Source: Lachnospiraceae bacterium NK4A144 (GTDB taxonomy: Bacteria; Bacillota; Clostridia; Lachnospirales; Lachnospiraceae). Taken from it: a stretch of DNA of 64,000 bases. Below the pieces are notes generated by a model. The model was not told the DNA's origin. It did no database searches and worked only from the letters and a program-made list of their open reading frames with translations. The stretch is from the NCBI GenBank assembly GCA_000424365.1, contig AUJT01000009.1, positions 50,984 through 114,983 on the forward strand, given 5' to 3'. The translations under genes and the position numbers were made by a program. Positions 43,775 to 52,714 of this stretch are shown in pieces. The number at the start of each line of letters is the position of its first letter. Positions within the stretch are counted from its first letter, which is position 1.

Positions 43775-45242
43775 TTTTCCAGAAATCTAGATTCATTTTT
43801 ACATTTCCGTTCGCAAAAAAACGTATGCCATCTGCCTCCTTAGGAGCATTAACAACTGCAGAAAACGCATTTTCTCCATCATTTACAAATATTTCTGCTG
43901 AAAACCTGTCGAGAAGGATACGCAGTTTTATTTTTCCACCCTGATATCTAACCGCAAATTCTCTCTTGTTATTAATATCATTAGCAAAACCGGCGTAAGT
44001 CCGGTCAAAAATCGCAACACCATCCTTCGGATGATAGATAAAATCTGTGTGAAACTGCGAATCCGCGTGAAATTCTACCCTAAATTCCGTATATTCCGGT
44101 CCATTCGGACAGATTTCAAGCTCCATATCGCAGACTTTCCCGTTTACCCCGGGAAGAACTACAGATTTATTCAAATACACATCTTTATATGCAACATGAT
44201 CCTTGCGGTAACTCTCTATTTCTCTAACCGGCATTTGATAAAGCCTGCCATCTTTGATCCTGAGTTCCCTTGGAAGGATCATCTGTCCAAACCATCTCTG
44301 CCCCTCAGGTACTGCATGCGATGATTCCCATGACTGCATCCAGGCAGTCATGATCCTTCTGCCATCCGCTGCCTTAAGCGTCTGCATAGCATAAAAATCA
44401 AGTCCAAAATCTATTGCATATACACCTTCTCTTGTATATTTATGAAGCTTTCGATCATAATTTCCTATTACTACGATATTTCCATTTCCGTTATGGAATT
44501 CCAATGTTCGCGCCTGCATCGACTGCGGTGATGTCAGTATTAGGTATTTTCCGTCAAGCTCAAAAAAATCCGGACACTCCCACATACTTCCGTATTCTTT
44601 TCTGCAGCGGTCAAGAACAGTAACAAAGTCCCACTTTATACCGTCCATGCTCTCATAAAGTAAAATAGAGCCACTTCCATCATCAGATCTGCCGCCTACG
44701 ACCAGACTATAGTGATCATCATCCTCAAACCGGAAAATCTTTGGATCTCTGAAATCAACAGGGCTCCAGCCCTCAGGAAGACCTTTTGCATCTATTACCG
44801 GATTTGACGGATATTTTTCATAATCAACACCATCTCCAAATGCCAGACACTGCGTCTGCCTGATGATCTCCTCCCCGTCTTTTTCTTCCTCTCTGACTGC
44901 AGTATAGACAAGCATCTGCCTGCCGTCCTGCATCTCGATAGCACTACCGGAAAAACAGCCAAAATTGTCATAGTTTTCATCCGGAGCCATTGCTGCAGGC
45001 AGGTAATCCCATTTCACAAAATCTTCAGAAACCGCATGCCCCCAATGCATTGGTCCCCACTGCGTTTTATATGGGTAATACTGATAAAACTGATGGATTT
45101 TTCCCTTATACATAGAAAATCCATTTGGGTCATTCATCCATCCACTTCTCGGTGAAAGATGAAAAAAAGGCCGCTCCTCTGCCTTTATCATTTGCTCCGC
45201 GTCCATTTCATAGACACGTGCCTTTTCTAAATACTCACTCAA
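43770..45242 (-). CDS. GH32 beta-fructosidase, second paralogue
   Basis: About 490 residues from the start used here. The nucleophile D38 is in WMNDPNG, then FRDPKIF and the acid/base Glu in WECPDFF. No signal peptide is present, so it acts on imported fructosides. The long frame begins at 45284, but no ribosome site precedes its TTG or the ATG at 45278. A TTG at 45240-45242 has GAGGA seven bases upstream, and the chain then aligns with the N-terminus of the paralogue at 8657 (SEYLEKARVYE versus NYLEQARKYE). The start is therefore inferred. It sits after lacI in the fructoside locus. Confidence 0.87.
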   Translation of the reverse strand: MSEYLEKARVYEMDAEQMIKAEERPFFHLSPRSGWMNDPNGFSMYKGKIHQFYQYYPYKTQWGPMHWGHAVSEDFVKWDYLPAAMAPDENYDNFGCFSGSAIEMQDGRQMLVYTAVREEEKDGEEIIRQTQCLAFGDGVDYEKYPSNPVIDAKGLPEGWSPVDFRDPKIFRFEDDDHYSLVVGGRSDDGSGSILLYESMDGIKWDFVTVLDRCRKEYGSMWECPDFFELDGKYLILTSPQSMQARTLEFHNGNGNIVVIGNYDRKLHKYTREGVYAIDFGLDFYAMQTLKAADGRRIMTAWMQSWESSHAVPEGQRWFGQMILPRELRIKDGRLYQMPVREIESYRKDHVAYKDVYLNKSVVLPGVNGKVCDMELEICPNGPEYTEFRVEFHADSQFHTDFIYHPKDGVAIFDRTYAGFANDINNKREFAVRYQGGKIKLRILLDRFSAEIFVNDGENAFSAVVNAPKEADGIRFFANGNVKMNLDFWKI

Positions 45243-45263
45243 AACATTTTCCTCTTCATAATA

Positions 45264-45287
45264 TTGATATGATGTCATGGTCAAAAA
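45264..45287 (+). repeat. Core block of the dispersed repeat in GH32 leader
   Basis: TGATATGATGTCATGGTCAA matches the opening block of copy 4 with one change. Only this core is present, followed by a CACGAATTGCT block near 45311 that resembles the far end of the element. It may be an internally deleted copy. Confidence 0.5.
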
Positions 45288-45309
45288 TAAATTTTGCCGT
45301 CAAATGCTG

Positions 45310-46308
45310 TCACGAATTGCTCTGCAGCAAAGCTGTTGACATACCTTTTATAAGCTTAACCGGCAATGTGATCATACTCTGGGTTGGCTTTTCTCCTTCG
45401 ATCTGACTCTCCAGATGCTGAAAACACTTTGCGGCGAGCTCCTTAACCGGCTGCTCTATCACAGTGATAGACGGATGTGACAGCTTGATAATACCTGTTC
45501 CGTCATAGGATACGATCTTTACATCCTCAGGAATCCGCAGGCCGGATTTCAACGCTTCTATCTCGATATTCATGGCAATAATATCTGTCGCAAAGACTCC
45601 ATCAATATCAGGATGATCGCGAAAAAAATCCTGACACAACTTTTGGTTATATTCATAACTCAGATAATTCCATTTTGTATAAATATTTTCTAACTCAATT
45701 CCGTTTTCTCTCAACACTTTTTCAAACGTGTCGTGCCGAACTATAAATGGAGCAGATTTTTTTTCCTCTGCCCTGAATTGAACAACCTTTTTGCATCCGG
45801 CACGGAGCAGTTCCTCTGCTGCCAGCCGTCCTCCGACTTCATGATCAGACCGCACACACGGTATACCATTTCCTAACTGGCGATCCAGTGCGACTATCGG
45901 TCTGTCTATAGCTGCATACTCCTCTATATCAAGTGAATGAGATGCTACAACTACGCCGTCAACAAGCTTTTCTTTAAGCATTGCGAGATATTGATGCTCG
46001 TAATTTTCCTTAAACCAGGTATTGCAAAGCATAATTTTGTACTTGTGCTCCGCACATATCTCTTCCAGTTCATTTACAAATTCTGAAAAAAACGGATGAT
46101 CTATTTCCGGGACGATTACCGCGATAACACCGCTTTTATTGCGATACAGGTTTCTTGCAACAGCATTCGGTGTATAATTCAGTTCTTTGATCGCTGCCTC
46201 GATACGTTCGCGTGTTTCCTCCTTTACATATCCGGTTTTATTGATAACGCGGGATACCGTTGCAACACCCACCTTTGCTAATTTTGCAACTTCCTGTATG
46301 GTAGCCAT
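45310..46308 (-). CDS. LacI-family repressor
   Basis: A 332-residue repressor. The N-terminal HTH is TIQEVAKLAKVGVATVSRVI with the hinge YTPNAVARNLYRN. The sugar-binding domain (60-332) includes IAVIVPEIDHPFFSEFVNEL, VVASHSLD and DGVFATDIIAMN. It is placed between the transport genes and GH32, so it likely represses the fructoside locus. Two palindromes (49949-49964, 50026-50039) of the form TGGAAnCCGTTCCA upstream of the binding-protein gene fit its operator class. GAAAGGA precedes the ATG. Confidence 0.9.
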   Translation of the reverse strand: MATIQEVAKLAKVGVATVSRVINKTGYVKEETRERIEAAIKELNYTPNAVARNLYRNKSGVIAVIVPEIDHPFFSEFVNELEEICAEHKYKIMLCNTWFKENYEHQYLAMLKEKLVDGVVVASHSLDIEEYAAIDRPIVALDRQLGNGIPCVRSDHEVGGRLAAEELLRAGCKKVVQFRAEEKKSAPFIVRHDTFEKVLRENGIELENIYTKWNYLSYEYNQKLCQDFFRDHPDIDGVFATDIIAMNIEIEALKSGLRIPEDVKIVSYDGTGIIKLSHPSITVIEQPVKELAAKCFQHLESQIEGEKPTQSMITLPVKLIKGMSTALLQSNS

Positions 46309-46331
46309 AAAAGATCCGTCCTTTCGTATTT

Positions 46332-46486
46332 TGATATGATGTCAGGGTCAAAATCCGATTGTGCTTGCACAAAGAGGATTGAGACCTTGGGACCCGCAAA
46401 ACACGAGCAAGTAGCGTTATTACGCGGAATGCGAGTGTTTTAGGATTGCGGGAATTGCGTAGCAATGAAGCAATCCGTGACATCAG
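46332..46486 (+). repeat. Dispersed repeat, copy 4 (full length)
   Basis: TGATATGATGTCAGGGTCAA, AATCCGATTGTGCTTGCACA, TTGGGACCCGCAAAACACGA, GCGGAATGCGAGTGTTTTAG, then GAAGCAATCCGTGACATCAG. It ends with TGACATCAG, the inverted form of its opening TGATGTCA, so the element has short terminal inverted repeats. Confidence 0.82.
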
Positions 46487-46516
46487 TAAGGGGCAAAATT
46501 TACTTTTGACCCTTAC
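46486..46516. terminator. Hairpin beside repeat copy 4
   Basis: GTAAGGG(GC)AAAA at the left pairs with TTTT(GA)CCCTTAC at the right. It sits between the permease and lacI genes, both on the minus strand, and could separate their expression. Confidence 0.65.
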
Positions 46517-46563
46517 ATCTTTGATGTATCTAGTTTATCAATAAGTACGTGATTTTCAAAATC

Positions 46564-47421
46564 TCAGCCCTTAATTCCGGAAGATGCAATTCCTTCAACA
46601 TAATATTTCTGCATAAAAATGAACATAAGTATCATCGGTATCGCTGAAATAACCAGTGCTGCCATGATCGCGCTGTAATGAACCGGCTGCGTCCCAAAGA
46701 ATACCTGAACAGCAAGCTGTATGGTTCGTTTTCCCTCTCCTGTCATAACCAGAAACGGCCACATGAAATCATTCCAGTGCGCAACGAAATCCAATATAAA
46801 TACAGTTGCATAAACTGTTTTTGAAATAGGCATTACGATACTGAAAAAAGTTCTGATACGTCCGCTTCCATCTATCGAAGCTGCCTCAAGAAGTTCATCC
46901 GGTACATCAGAAAAGAACTGCCTAAACATATAGATCGAGAAACATTTAGGAATAAACGGAATGACCAGTGCCTGGAGTGTATTTACCCAGTTTAACTGTG
47001 ACATTTCGATATAGAGCGGCAGCATGATCGCTTCCATCGGCAGAACCATCAGCGCGATCACCAGGTTTAATACCAGTCCTTTTCCCTTAAAATCAAACTT
47101 CGCCAGTGCATATCCGCAAAGTGAATTTAAGAAGAGATCACCGATCAAAATTAAAGCTATGTACAAAAATGTGTTTTTTAATACATTTAAGATATTTAAT
47201 CGTGTAAATACTTCTATGTAGTTATTTAGTGACGCATGTGTCGGAATAAAAGTCCGTATGGAATTCATATTTGCAAAAATTTCTGCCTCCGGCTTTAACG
47301 ATGCACATACCATCCATAACAACGGAGAAACAAATATGATTCCGATAATGAAATTTCCGCAATAAAATAATACTTTTTTCAGAATATTATTCCGACCCAT
47401 TGAACTATTCTTTTTATCCAT
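46564..47421 (-). CDS. CUT1 sugar ABC transporter permease (MalG/UgpE type)
   Basis: A 285-residue membrane protein with six helices. The EAA loop, ELLEAASIDGSGRIRTFFSI, which contacts the ATPase, is seen near residues 185-205. It pairs with the MalF-type permease encoded upstream to import an oligosaccharide. AAAGGGG precedes the ATG. No ATPase gene is in this locus, so the importer probably borrows a shared MsmK/MsiK-type ATPase encoded elsewhere, a common solution in Firmicutes. Confidence 0.92.
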   Translation of the reverse strand: MDKKNSSMGRNNILKKVLFYCGNFIIGIIFVSPLLWMVCASLKPEAEIFANMNSIRTFIPTHASLNNYIEVFTRLNILNVLKNTFLYIALILIGDLFLNSLCGYALAKFDFKGKGLVLNLVIALMVLPMEAIMLPLYIEMSQLNWVNTLQALVIPFIPKCFSIYMFRQFFSDVPDELLEAASIDGSGRIRTFFSIVMPISKTVYATVFILDFVAHWNDFMWPFLVMTGEGKRTIQLAVQVFFGTQPVHYSAIMAALVISAIPMILMFIFMQKYYVEGIASSGIKG

Positions 47422-47434
47422 GAAGCTTCCCCTT

Positions 47435-48328
47435 TCACTCTTTCGTCGTAGTAAGACGCTTCATTACAAGCGACATAGTTACCACTATAACGAAAAATAC
47501 CGCAGCTGCTGAGCAGGCATAACCAAAGTTTCCTTCCTGGAAACCTTCTGTATAAATATAGTAGACCAGCGTCTTTGTCGCGTTCTGCGGGCCTCCCTTT
47601 GTCATTACGTACGGCTGGGTAAATAGCTTCATCGCCTGGATCATAGTGATCATGATCACATATTTGATAGTGGATTTAAGTCCGGGTAAAGTAATATAGA
47701 TCAATTTCTGAAATGAATTTGCCCCATCAACCGAAGCCGCCTCATAGTGCGAGCTCGGAATTGCCTGAAGTCCGGCGATAAAGATCATCATCTGATATCC
47801 TGCCCCCTGCCATGCGGACATAAAAATGATAGAATTCATCGCAGTTCTGGGATTACTGAGGAAATTGATGCTTTCCATTCCAAGACTGGTAAGAAGTGAA
47901 TTGATAAGTCCTGTGGAGGGATTTGAATTATATAAAATAGTCCAAAGAATGGAGATAACAACCATTGATGTAAGCTGTGGCGCAAAGTACATCGTTCTAA
48001 AAAAAGCTACGCCACGTGTTTTTGAAGCAACCAGCAGCGCCAATGCCAGCGCAAGTGCCGACTGCACCGGAACTACAACGATCGTAAAGTACAGAGTATT
48101 TCGAAAAGCATGCCAGAAATCAGGATCCTTAAACAGCTTTACATAGTTTTCGATATTGATAAAAGTTATATCATTCGGGCGCATGATCTGATAACGAAAT
48201 ACTGAAAAATATACGGTATAGATCATTGGAACCAGCAAAAATGCGATCAAAAGTACAAATGCCGGTCCTACGAATGCCGCAGCTGCTACACTTTCACTTT
48301 GTTTTTTTATAGCCTTTGATTTTACCAT
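47435..48328 (-). CDS. CUT1 sugar ABC transporter permease (MalF/UgpA type)
   Basis: A 297-residue membrane protein with six helices and the EAA loop SHYEAASVDGANSFQKLIYI. It forms a heterodimer with the permease encoded 13 bases downstream. AGAGGA precedes the ATG. It follows the binding-protein gene, but a hairpin lies between them and probably lowers permease expression relative to the binding protein. Confidence 0.92.
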   Translation of the reverse strand: MVKSKAIKKQSESVAAAAFVGPAFVLLIAFLLVPMIYTVYFSVFRYQIMRPNDITFINIENYVKLFKDPDFWHAFRNTLYFTIVVVPVQSALALALALLVASKTRGVAFFRTMYFAPQLTSMVVISILWTILYNSNPSTGLINSLLTSLGMESINFLSNPRTAMNSIIFMSAWQGAGYQMMIFIAGLQAIPSSHYEAASVDGANSFQKLIYITLPGLKSTIKYVIMITMIQAMKLFTQPYVMTKGGPQNATKTLVYYIYTEGFQEGNFGYACSAAAVFFVIVVTMSLVMKRLTTTKE

Positions 48329-48402
48329 TGAAAATCCTCTTATTATTCAAACTTCTTTGTACATTTTGTAACTGTTCTGAATTGTTACTTTTAACTTCCG
48401 GA

Positions 48403-48436
48403 AAAAAAGTGCCCTGCTATGCAGAGCACTTTTAGT
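48403..48436 (-). terminator. Hairpin between binding-protein and permease genes
   Basis: AAAAGTGC (48405-48412) pairs with GCACTTTT (48426-48433), with T-rich sequence after it on the minus strand. It likely causes partial termination inside the operon. Confidence 0.78.
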
Positions 48437-48507
48437 CACCTTAACTTCACTTTCTGACACAGACAGCGCCGCAGCACTTCCATTACCTATAAACTGAACT
48501 GCACCAA

Positions 48508-49890
48508 TTATTTTGCATAGTAAGTGTTGTAATCTTCGGTGAAATCAGCTGCAACACTGTCAAGCTGCTCTTTAATATATGCCTCATCAACTTTATGGTC
48601 TGATGCAGCCGCTGAGAAGATATTTGTCATTGCTTCTGCATACTTTGTAGAGAAAGAAGCATAGGACGGAGTTCTCGGACGAGGAGATGCAGTATTATTC
48701 AGCTGCTCAACCATGAGAGACAGCGGATAATTTTTGTACTCAGCCATTGCTTCTGTCTCATAAGAAGAATTTCTGGTTGCCGGCTTAGCGATGGCAGCTG
48801 CATAAGTTGCTACATTATCTGTATTCATAAGCCACTGCAGGAACTTTCCTGCTGCAGCTGTATCTTTGCAATCCTTTGAGATAGCTGCAGACCAGTCACC
48901 GCATGGAGAAACAGCCTTCTTTGTAGCATCAGATACAGGATAATATGTTACACCCCAGTCAAAGTCTGCATTTTCGCTAAGTACTGAAACATCCCAAGAA
49001 CCACCAAGCATGGTTGCACATGCCTTATTCAAAAATTCATCGGTGATAGGCTCGATATTTGCATATCCATCTGCAATAAGCTGTGCCAGAAAAGCACTTG
49101 TCTTAACCGCTTCATCGCTGTTTACATATCCTTCTGCAGTGTCACCGCTGTCATTGATGTAATCCTTGCCATTTGAAATGTACATGGGTTCCAGTGCATA
49201 CGGAAGACCTTCGCCATGATCCATGATGATATGTGTTCCAACATGATCAGCTGTTGTACATTTTTCAGCAATATCTCTCATTTCTGACCAGGTGATCGGA
49301 TTATCTACTGTTCTGCTGTCCAGGTCATCAACATCAACACCGGCCTCTCTTAACATATCCTTGTTGTAATAAAAAGCTACAGATGATTCTGTTGCAGACA
49401 TTGCATAAATTTTTCCATCATAGGTGCACTGAGCAACTGTTGACGGAACAAAATCCTTCAGATCATCTGCTGTGAAATAATCATCAAGAGGTACGATGAT
49501 TCCATTAGCCGCATAGTATGAAACCTGTGGTCCATCAACAAAAAAGATATCCGGCAGAGAACTGGATGTTACAGCTGTAGCTACCTTATTGTCGTATGCG
49601 TATGAATCGGAACGGTCGATTGCTTCTCTCGTAACCTGTATATCCGGATTAGCTGCATTCCACTCTCCGATCTTCTCAGTCCACCAGTTTTCAACTGATT
49701 CTTTATCAGTCGGACTCCAGATCGTAAGATTTGCAGCATCACTTGATGATGCAGCGCTTGATGATGCAGCACCTGCTGACGTCTCAGATGCAGCTGCCGA
49801 AGATGCTGTAGTATTTGCTGATGCACCACCACATGCTGTGAGTGATACAGCCATTAAAGCTGCCAATACCGTCATTAAATTCTTTTTCAT
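48508..49890 (-). CDS. Extracellular sugar-binding lipoprotein (family 1)
   Basis: A 460-residue binding protein. The lipobox LTAC has its cysteine at 20, then a long Ala/Ser linker. The solute-binding fold includes NLTIWSPTDKESVENWWTEK and MRDIAEKCTTADHVGTHI. It captures an oligosaccharide, by context a sucrose- or fructan-type sugar, for the two permeases downstream. The ATG at 49890 has GGGAG six bases upstream; the frame is open to 49986 but without a ribosome site. Two LacI-type operators lie upstream. Confidence 0.9.
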   Translation of the reverse strand: MKKNLMTVLAALMAVSLTACGGASANTTASSAAASETSAGAASSSAASSSDAANLTIWSPTDKESVENWWTEKIGEWNAANPDIQVTREAIDRSDSYAYDNKVATAVTSSSLPDIFFVDGPQVSYYAANGIIVPLDDYFTADDLKDFVPSTVAQCTYDGKIYAMSATESSVAFYYNKDMLREAGVDVDDLDSRTVDNPITWSEMRDIAEKCTTADHVGTHIIMDHGEGLPYALEPMYISNGKDYINDSGDTAEGYVNSDEAVKTSAFLAQLIADGYANIEPITDEFLNKACATMLGGSWDVSVLSENADFDWGVTYYPVSDATKKAVSPCGDWSAAISKDCKDTAAAGKFLQWLMNTDNVATYAAAIAKPATRNSSYETEAMAEYKNYPLSLMVEQLNNTASPRPRTPSYASFSTKYAEAMTNIFSAAASDHKVDEAYIKEQLDSVAADFTEDYNTYYAK

Positions 49891-49948
49891 TCGTAACTCC
49901 CTTTCTCCGCCCTTCTCATGCGGATAAATAAAACAATTTCCTCCTTTT

Positions 49949-49964
49949 ATGGAACCCGTTCCAT
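49949..49964. promoter_or_regulatory. LacI-type operator 1
   Basis: ATGGAACCCGTTCCAT is a near-perfect palindrome 59 bases upstream of the binding-protein ATG. The CG centre is typical of LacI-family operators. Confidence 0.75.
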
Positions 49965-50025
49965 AGCACTCTAAAAATAAAAACACACAGCTTTATATTG
50001 TGCATGTTTTATACTTTTTCTTATG

Positions 50026-50039
50026 TGGAATCCGTTCCA
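50026..50039. promoter_or_regulatory. LacI-type operator 2
   Basis: TGGAATCCGTTCCA, the same palindrome with one change, lies 77 bases from operator 1. Two sites at about seven helical turns could allow looping by the repressor. Confidence 0.72.
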
Positions 50040-50184
50040 TATGTGATTTTTACTATACAATCCTTTTTTTCATATGTCAATACTTATTTTCTTCCTTCTT
50101 GAACTACTCAACAATTTTTTTTATGCCGAAATATGATAGGAACTCGTTCTTCTATTCTTTGATCTATGAAAGGTGGTATTTTTT

Positions 50185-51237
50185 ATGAAAAAAGGCCTGA
50201 AATTTGTATGTTTGCTATTGACCATGCTCATGGTCTCATCACAGCTTGTTTACGCTGCTTCTCCAACTACTGACCCTAGATATGCAACAACACATCAGGC
50301 AATAATACTCGACACTGACATAGGTAATTCCACTGATGATCTGTTTGCCATGGAGATCCTGTATAAAATGATGGATGCAGGGCTTGTTGACCTGAAGGGC
50401 GTGATAGTCGATCGTCCCGGTAATGGATTTACAGAACTCGCTGACATCGAAAATGTCTACCACGGCTACCCGAATATACCGATAGGCGTTGAACGTAACG
50501 GCATCACAGGTACAAAAGTCTACATCGACTATCGTATGCTTGATGACCTCAAAAATCCCGATGGATCAAAGATGTTCGCGCGAAGCGATACAGATCTTTC
50601 CAACAATTTAGACGGCTATAAGCTTTATAGAAAGCTCCTGGCAAAAGAACCCGATCACTCAGTAAAGGTTATACTCATAGGCTTTGTATCAAGCTTTGTT
50701 CAGTTTCTTGAGTCTGCTCCTGATGAATATTCTCCTCTTTCAGGTCAGGCACTTGCGAGCCAAAAAATTGATTCTGTATATATCATGGCAACCAAACTCG
50801 GCGAAAGTAACGAGCTCGGATATAATCTGAGGCAGGATATCCCTCTTGCCAAGCGGTTTGTTGCAGAGCTTCCTTCCAACGTGACTACCTATCTGTCACC
50901 AAGTCCTGTAGGCGACGCTCTCGAATACAAGCCTTCTGAAGTTCTATCTGACCTCGCGGATGTAGATGTTCATCCGATAAAGCAGACCTATATGTACAAA
51001 AACTGCGACACCGGACAGCGTATGTGGGATCACCTTTGTGTACTCAATGCAGTATTCCCGGGCACTTTTGTTTACTCAGAACGGGGTGACCTCACAATAA
51101 ATGATGATGCTACTGTAAACTTCACTCCGAACCCTAACGGAAAATTCATGTATCAGCGTCAGGGCGGAGAAGAATGGTACGCACAGCACCGTGAAATACT
51201 CAGAAACTACACCAAAATGCAAAACAAGATCAAATAA
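50185..51237 (+). CDS. Secreted inosine-uridine nucleoside hydrolase-like protein
   Basis: A 350-residue protein with a clear signal peptide (1-24, cleavage near VYAAS). The nucleoside-hydrolase signature is ILDTDIGNSTDDLFAM, with D42, D44, D50 and D51 as expected calcium ligands, and VILIGFVSSFVQFLE matches the second strand. Most family members are cytoplasmic, so export is unusual and suggests degradation of nucleosides outside the cell. AAAGGTGG lies eight bases ahead of the ATG at 50185; the GTG at 50173 has no ribosome site. Single gene, divergent from the sugar-binding-protein gene. Confidence 0.78.
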   Translation: MKKGLKFVCLLLTMLMVSSQLVYAASPTTDPRYATTHQAIILDTDIGNSTDDLFAMEILYKMMDAGLVDLKGVIVDRPGNGFTELADIENVYHGYPNIPIGVERNGITGTKVYIDYRMLDDLKNPDGSKMFARSDTDLSNNLDGYKLYRKLLAKEPDHSVKVILIGFVSSFVQFLESAPDEYSPLSGQALASQKIDSVYIMATKLGESNELGYNLRQDIPLAKRFVAELPSNVTTYLSPSPVGDALEYKPSEVLSDLADVDVHPIKQTYMYKNCDTGQRMWDHLCVLNAVFPGTFVYSERGDLTINDDATVNFTPNPNGKFMYQRQGGEEWYAQHREILRNYTKMQNKIK

Positions 51238-51255
51238 CCGGATAGATAAATCCGC

Positions 51256-51304
51256 GTAAAAATTTCCACAACTCTGATTTTTATCGAGTTGTGGAAATTT
51301 TATT
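51256..51304. terminator. Bidirectional hairpin terminator, family A
   Basis: AAAATTTCCACAACTC (51259-51274) pairs perfectly with GAGTTGTGGAAATTTT (51286-51301). The same stem is found at 54428 and 60172. Confidence 0.93.
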
Positions 51305-52043
51305 ATCTTGCATACGAGAAAGACTGTAAGAACTTCTGTAGTCTCTCTGTTTTAGGATGTTCAAAGAATTCCTCAGGACTGCCTTCCTCTACGATCCTTC
51401 CTTCATCAAAAAAGAGCATCCTGTCGGCAACCGCTCGTGCGAATGACATTTCATGCGTCACTATGACCATCGTTCTGCCCTCTTTTGCAAGTGAGATCAC
51501 AACATCCAGCACTTCCCTCACCATCTCCGGGTCAAGCGCCGCCGTGATCTCATCCAAAAGAAGTATGTCCGGCTGCATCATGAGTGCTCTCATTATCGCA
51601 ACTCTCTGCTTCTGTCCGCCTGACAGCTGTCTTGGATAATTATCCTTTTTGGAAAGAAGACCGACTCTGTCCAAAAAACCAAGTGCTTCTTTTTCAGCCT
51701 GCTTTTTATCTGCTTTTTTAACCTTAAGAGGAGCAAGGAGCATGTTCTGCAAAACAGTCTTATGAGGGAAAAGCTCGTAACTCTGAAAAACCATTCCGAT
51801 CTTTTCACGGACTTTATTTAACTTTCCGCTGCAGGGATTGATCACCTCACCGTCATGAATAACCTTTCCGTCCTGAATATCCTCAAGACCATTTAGACAT
51901 CTTAAAAATGTACTCTTTCCGCATCCTGAAGGGCCGACTATTACGACTACTTCACCCTTTTTTATACTGAGATCTATGCCATCAAGTACGACAAGTTCAT
52001 CATATTTCTTGCACAGATTCTGAACACTGAGAATTTCTTCCAT
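51303..52043 (-). CDS. glnQ: Polar amino acid ABC transporter ATPase (GlnQ type)
   Basis: A 246-residue ATPase. Walker A GPSGCGKS, signature [20 protein letters not shown], Walker [13 protein letters not shown] and the H-loop VTHEMSFAR are present. It energises the permease pair encoded directly upstream for import of a polar amino acid. Its start lies 1 base after the permease stop. The last gene of a four-gene operon that ends at the shared family-A terminator. Substrate (glutamine, cystine or other) is not decided by sequence. Confidence 0.92.
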   Translation of the reverse strand: MEEILSVQNLCKKYDELVVLDGIDLSIKKGEVVVIVGPSGCGKSTFLRCLNGLEDIQDGKVIHDGEVINPCSGKLNKVREKIGMVFQSYELFPHKTVLQNMLLAPLKVKKADKKQAEKEALGFLDRVGLLSKKDNYPRQLSGGQKQRVAIMRALMMQPDILLLDEITAALDPEMVREVLDVVISLAKEGRTMVIVTHEMSFARAVADRMLFFDEGRIVEEGSPEEFFEHPKTERLQKFLQSFSYAR

Positions 52044-52044
52044 C

Positions 52045-52713
52045 CTAATTTTCCCACTTTTTTTCTAAATATTTCGAGAGCAGGCTTATCGGCCAGCATA
52101 CTATAAAGTACAGAAAAAATATCGTTGCAAATACGCCAAATGCCGCATTTGGAGAACTCTTTCTGTTCGCTTCGATTATCTGCTGCCCGACTTTTAATAC
52201 TTCCACTATTCCTATCATCATGACAAGACTCGTGGTCTTTATCATTCTTGTGATCAGGTTAATGGAAAGCGGAAGCATTCGTCTGATGATCTGAGGAATT
52301 ATCACATATACATAAGTCTGCGCAGAAGTCAGTCCCAGCGAATAGCTGCTCTCATACTGTATCGCCGGTATACTTGTAAGTGACCCTCTGACGAGATCTC
52401 CCATCTCTGCAGTTCCCCATAAAGAAAATACTATGATAGACGATGTCTCAGCGGACATATTTATGCCCAATGCCTTTGTCGTACCAAAGTACACGATAAA
52501 AAGCAAAACCATCTGAGGCATGATCCGGATGAACTCAAGATATCCCTTTGTGATAACCTGGATCACGCGATTTTTCTGTGTCATAAGCGTTCCAACGATA
52601 AGACCGCAAAAAATGCTTATGATCACCGATACAAAGCTGATCCTGAGAGCTGCCAGGAGTCCTTCGAAAAGCCTCAGTAAATTATTGCCCTTAAATAAAA
52701 CTTCAAATCCCAT
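52045..52713 (-). CDS. Amino acid ABC transporter permease
   Basis: A 222-residue permease with about five helices and the family loop [20 protein letters not shown], the His/Glu/Gly-type amino-acid permease motif. It forms a channel with the paralogue encoded upstream. GGAG lies seven bases ahead of the ATG at 52713; the TTG at 52725 would overlap the previous gene. The start lies 1 base from the previous stop, so it is coupled. Confidence 0.9.
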   Translation of the reverse strand: MGFEVLFKGNNLLRLFEGLLAALRISFVSVIISIFCGLIVGTLMTQKNRVIQVITKGYLEFIRIMPQMVLLFIVYFGTTKALGINMSAETSSIIVFSLWGTAEMGDLVRGSLTSIPAIQYESSYSLGLTSAQTYVYVIIPQIIRRMLPLSINLITRMIKTTSLVMMIGIVEVLKVGQQIIEANRKSSPNAAFGVFATIFFLYFIVCWPISLLSKYLEKKWEN

Positions 52714-52714
52714 G

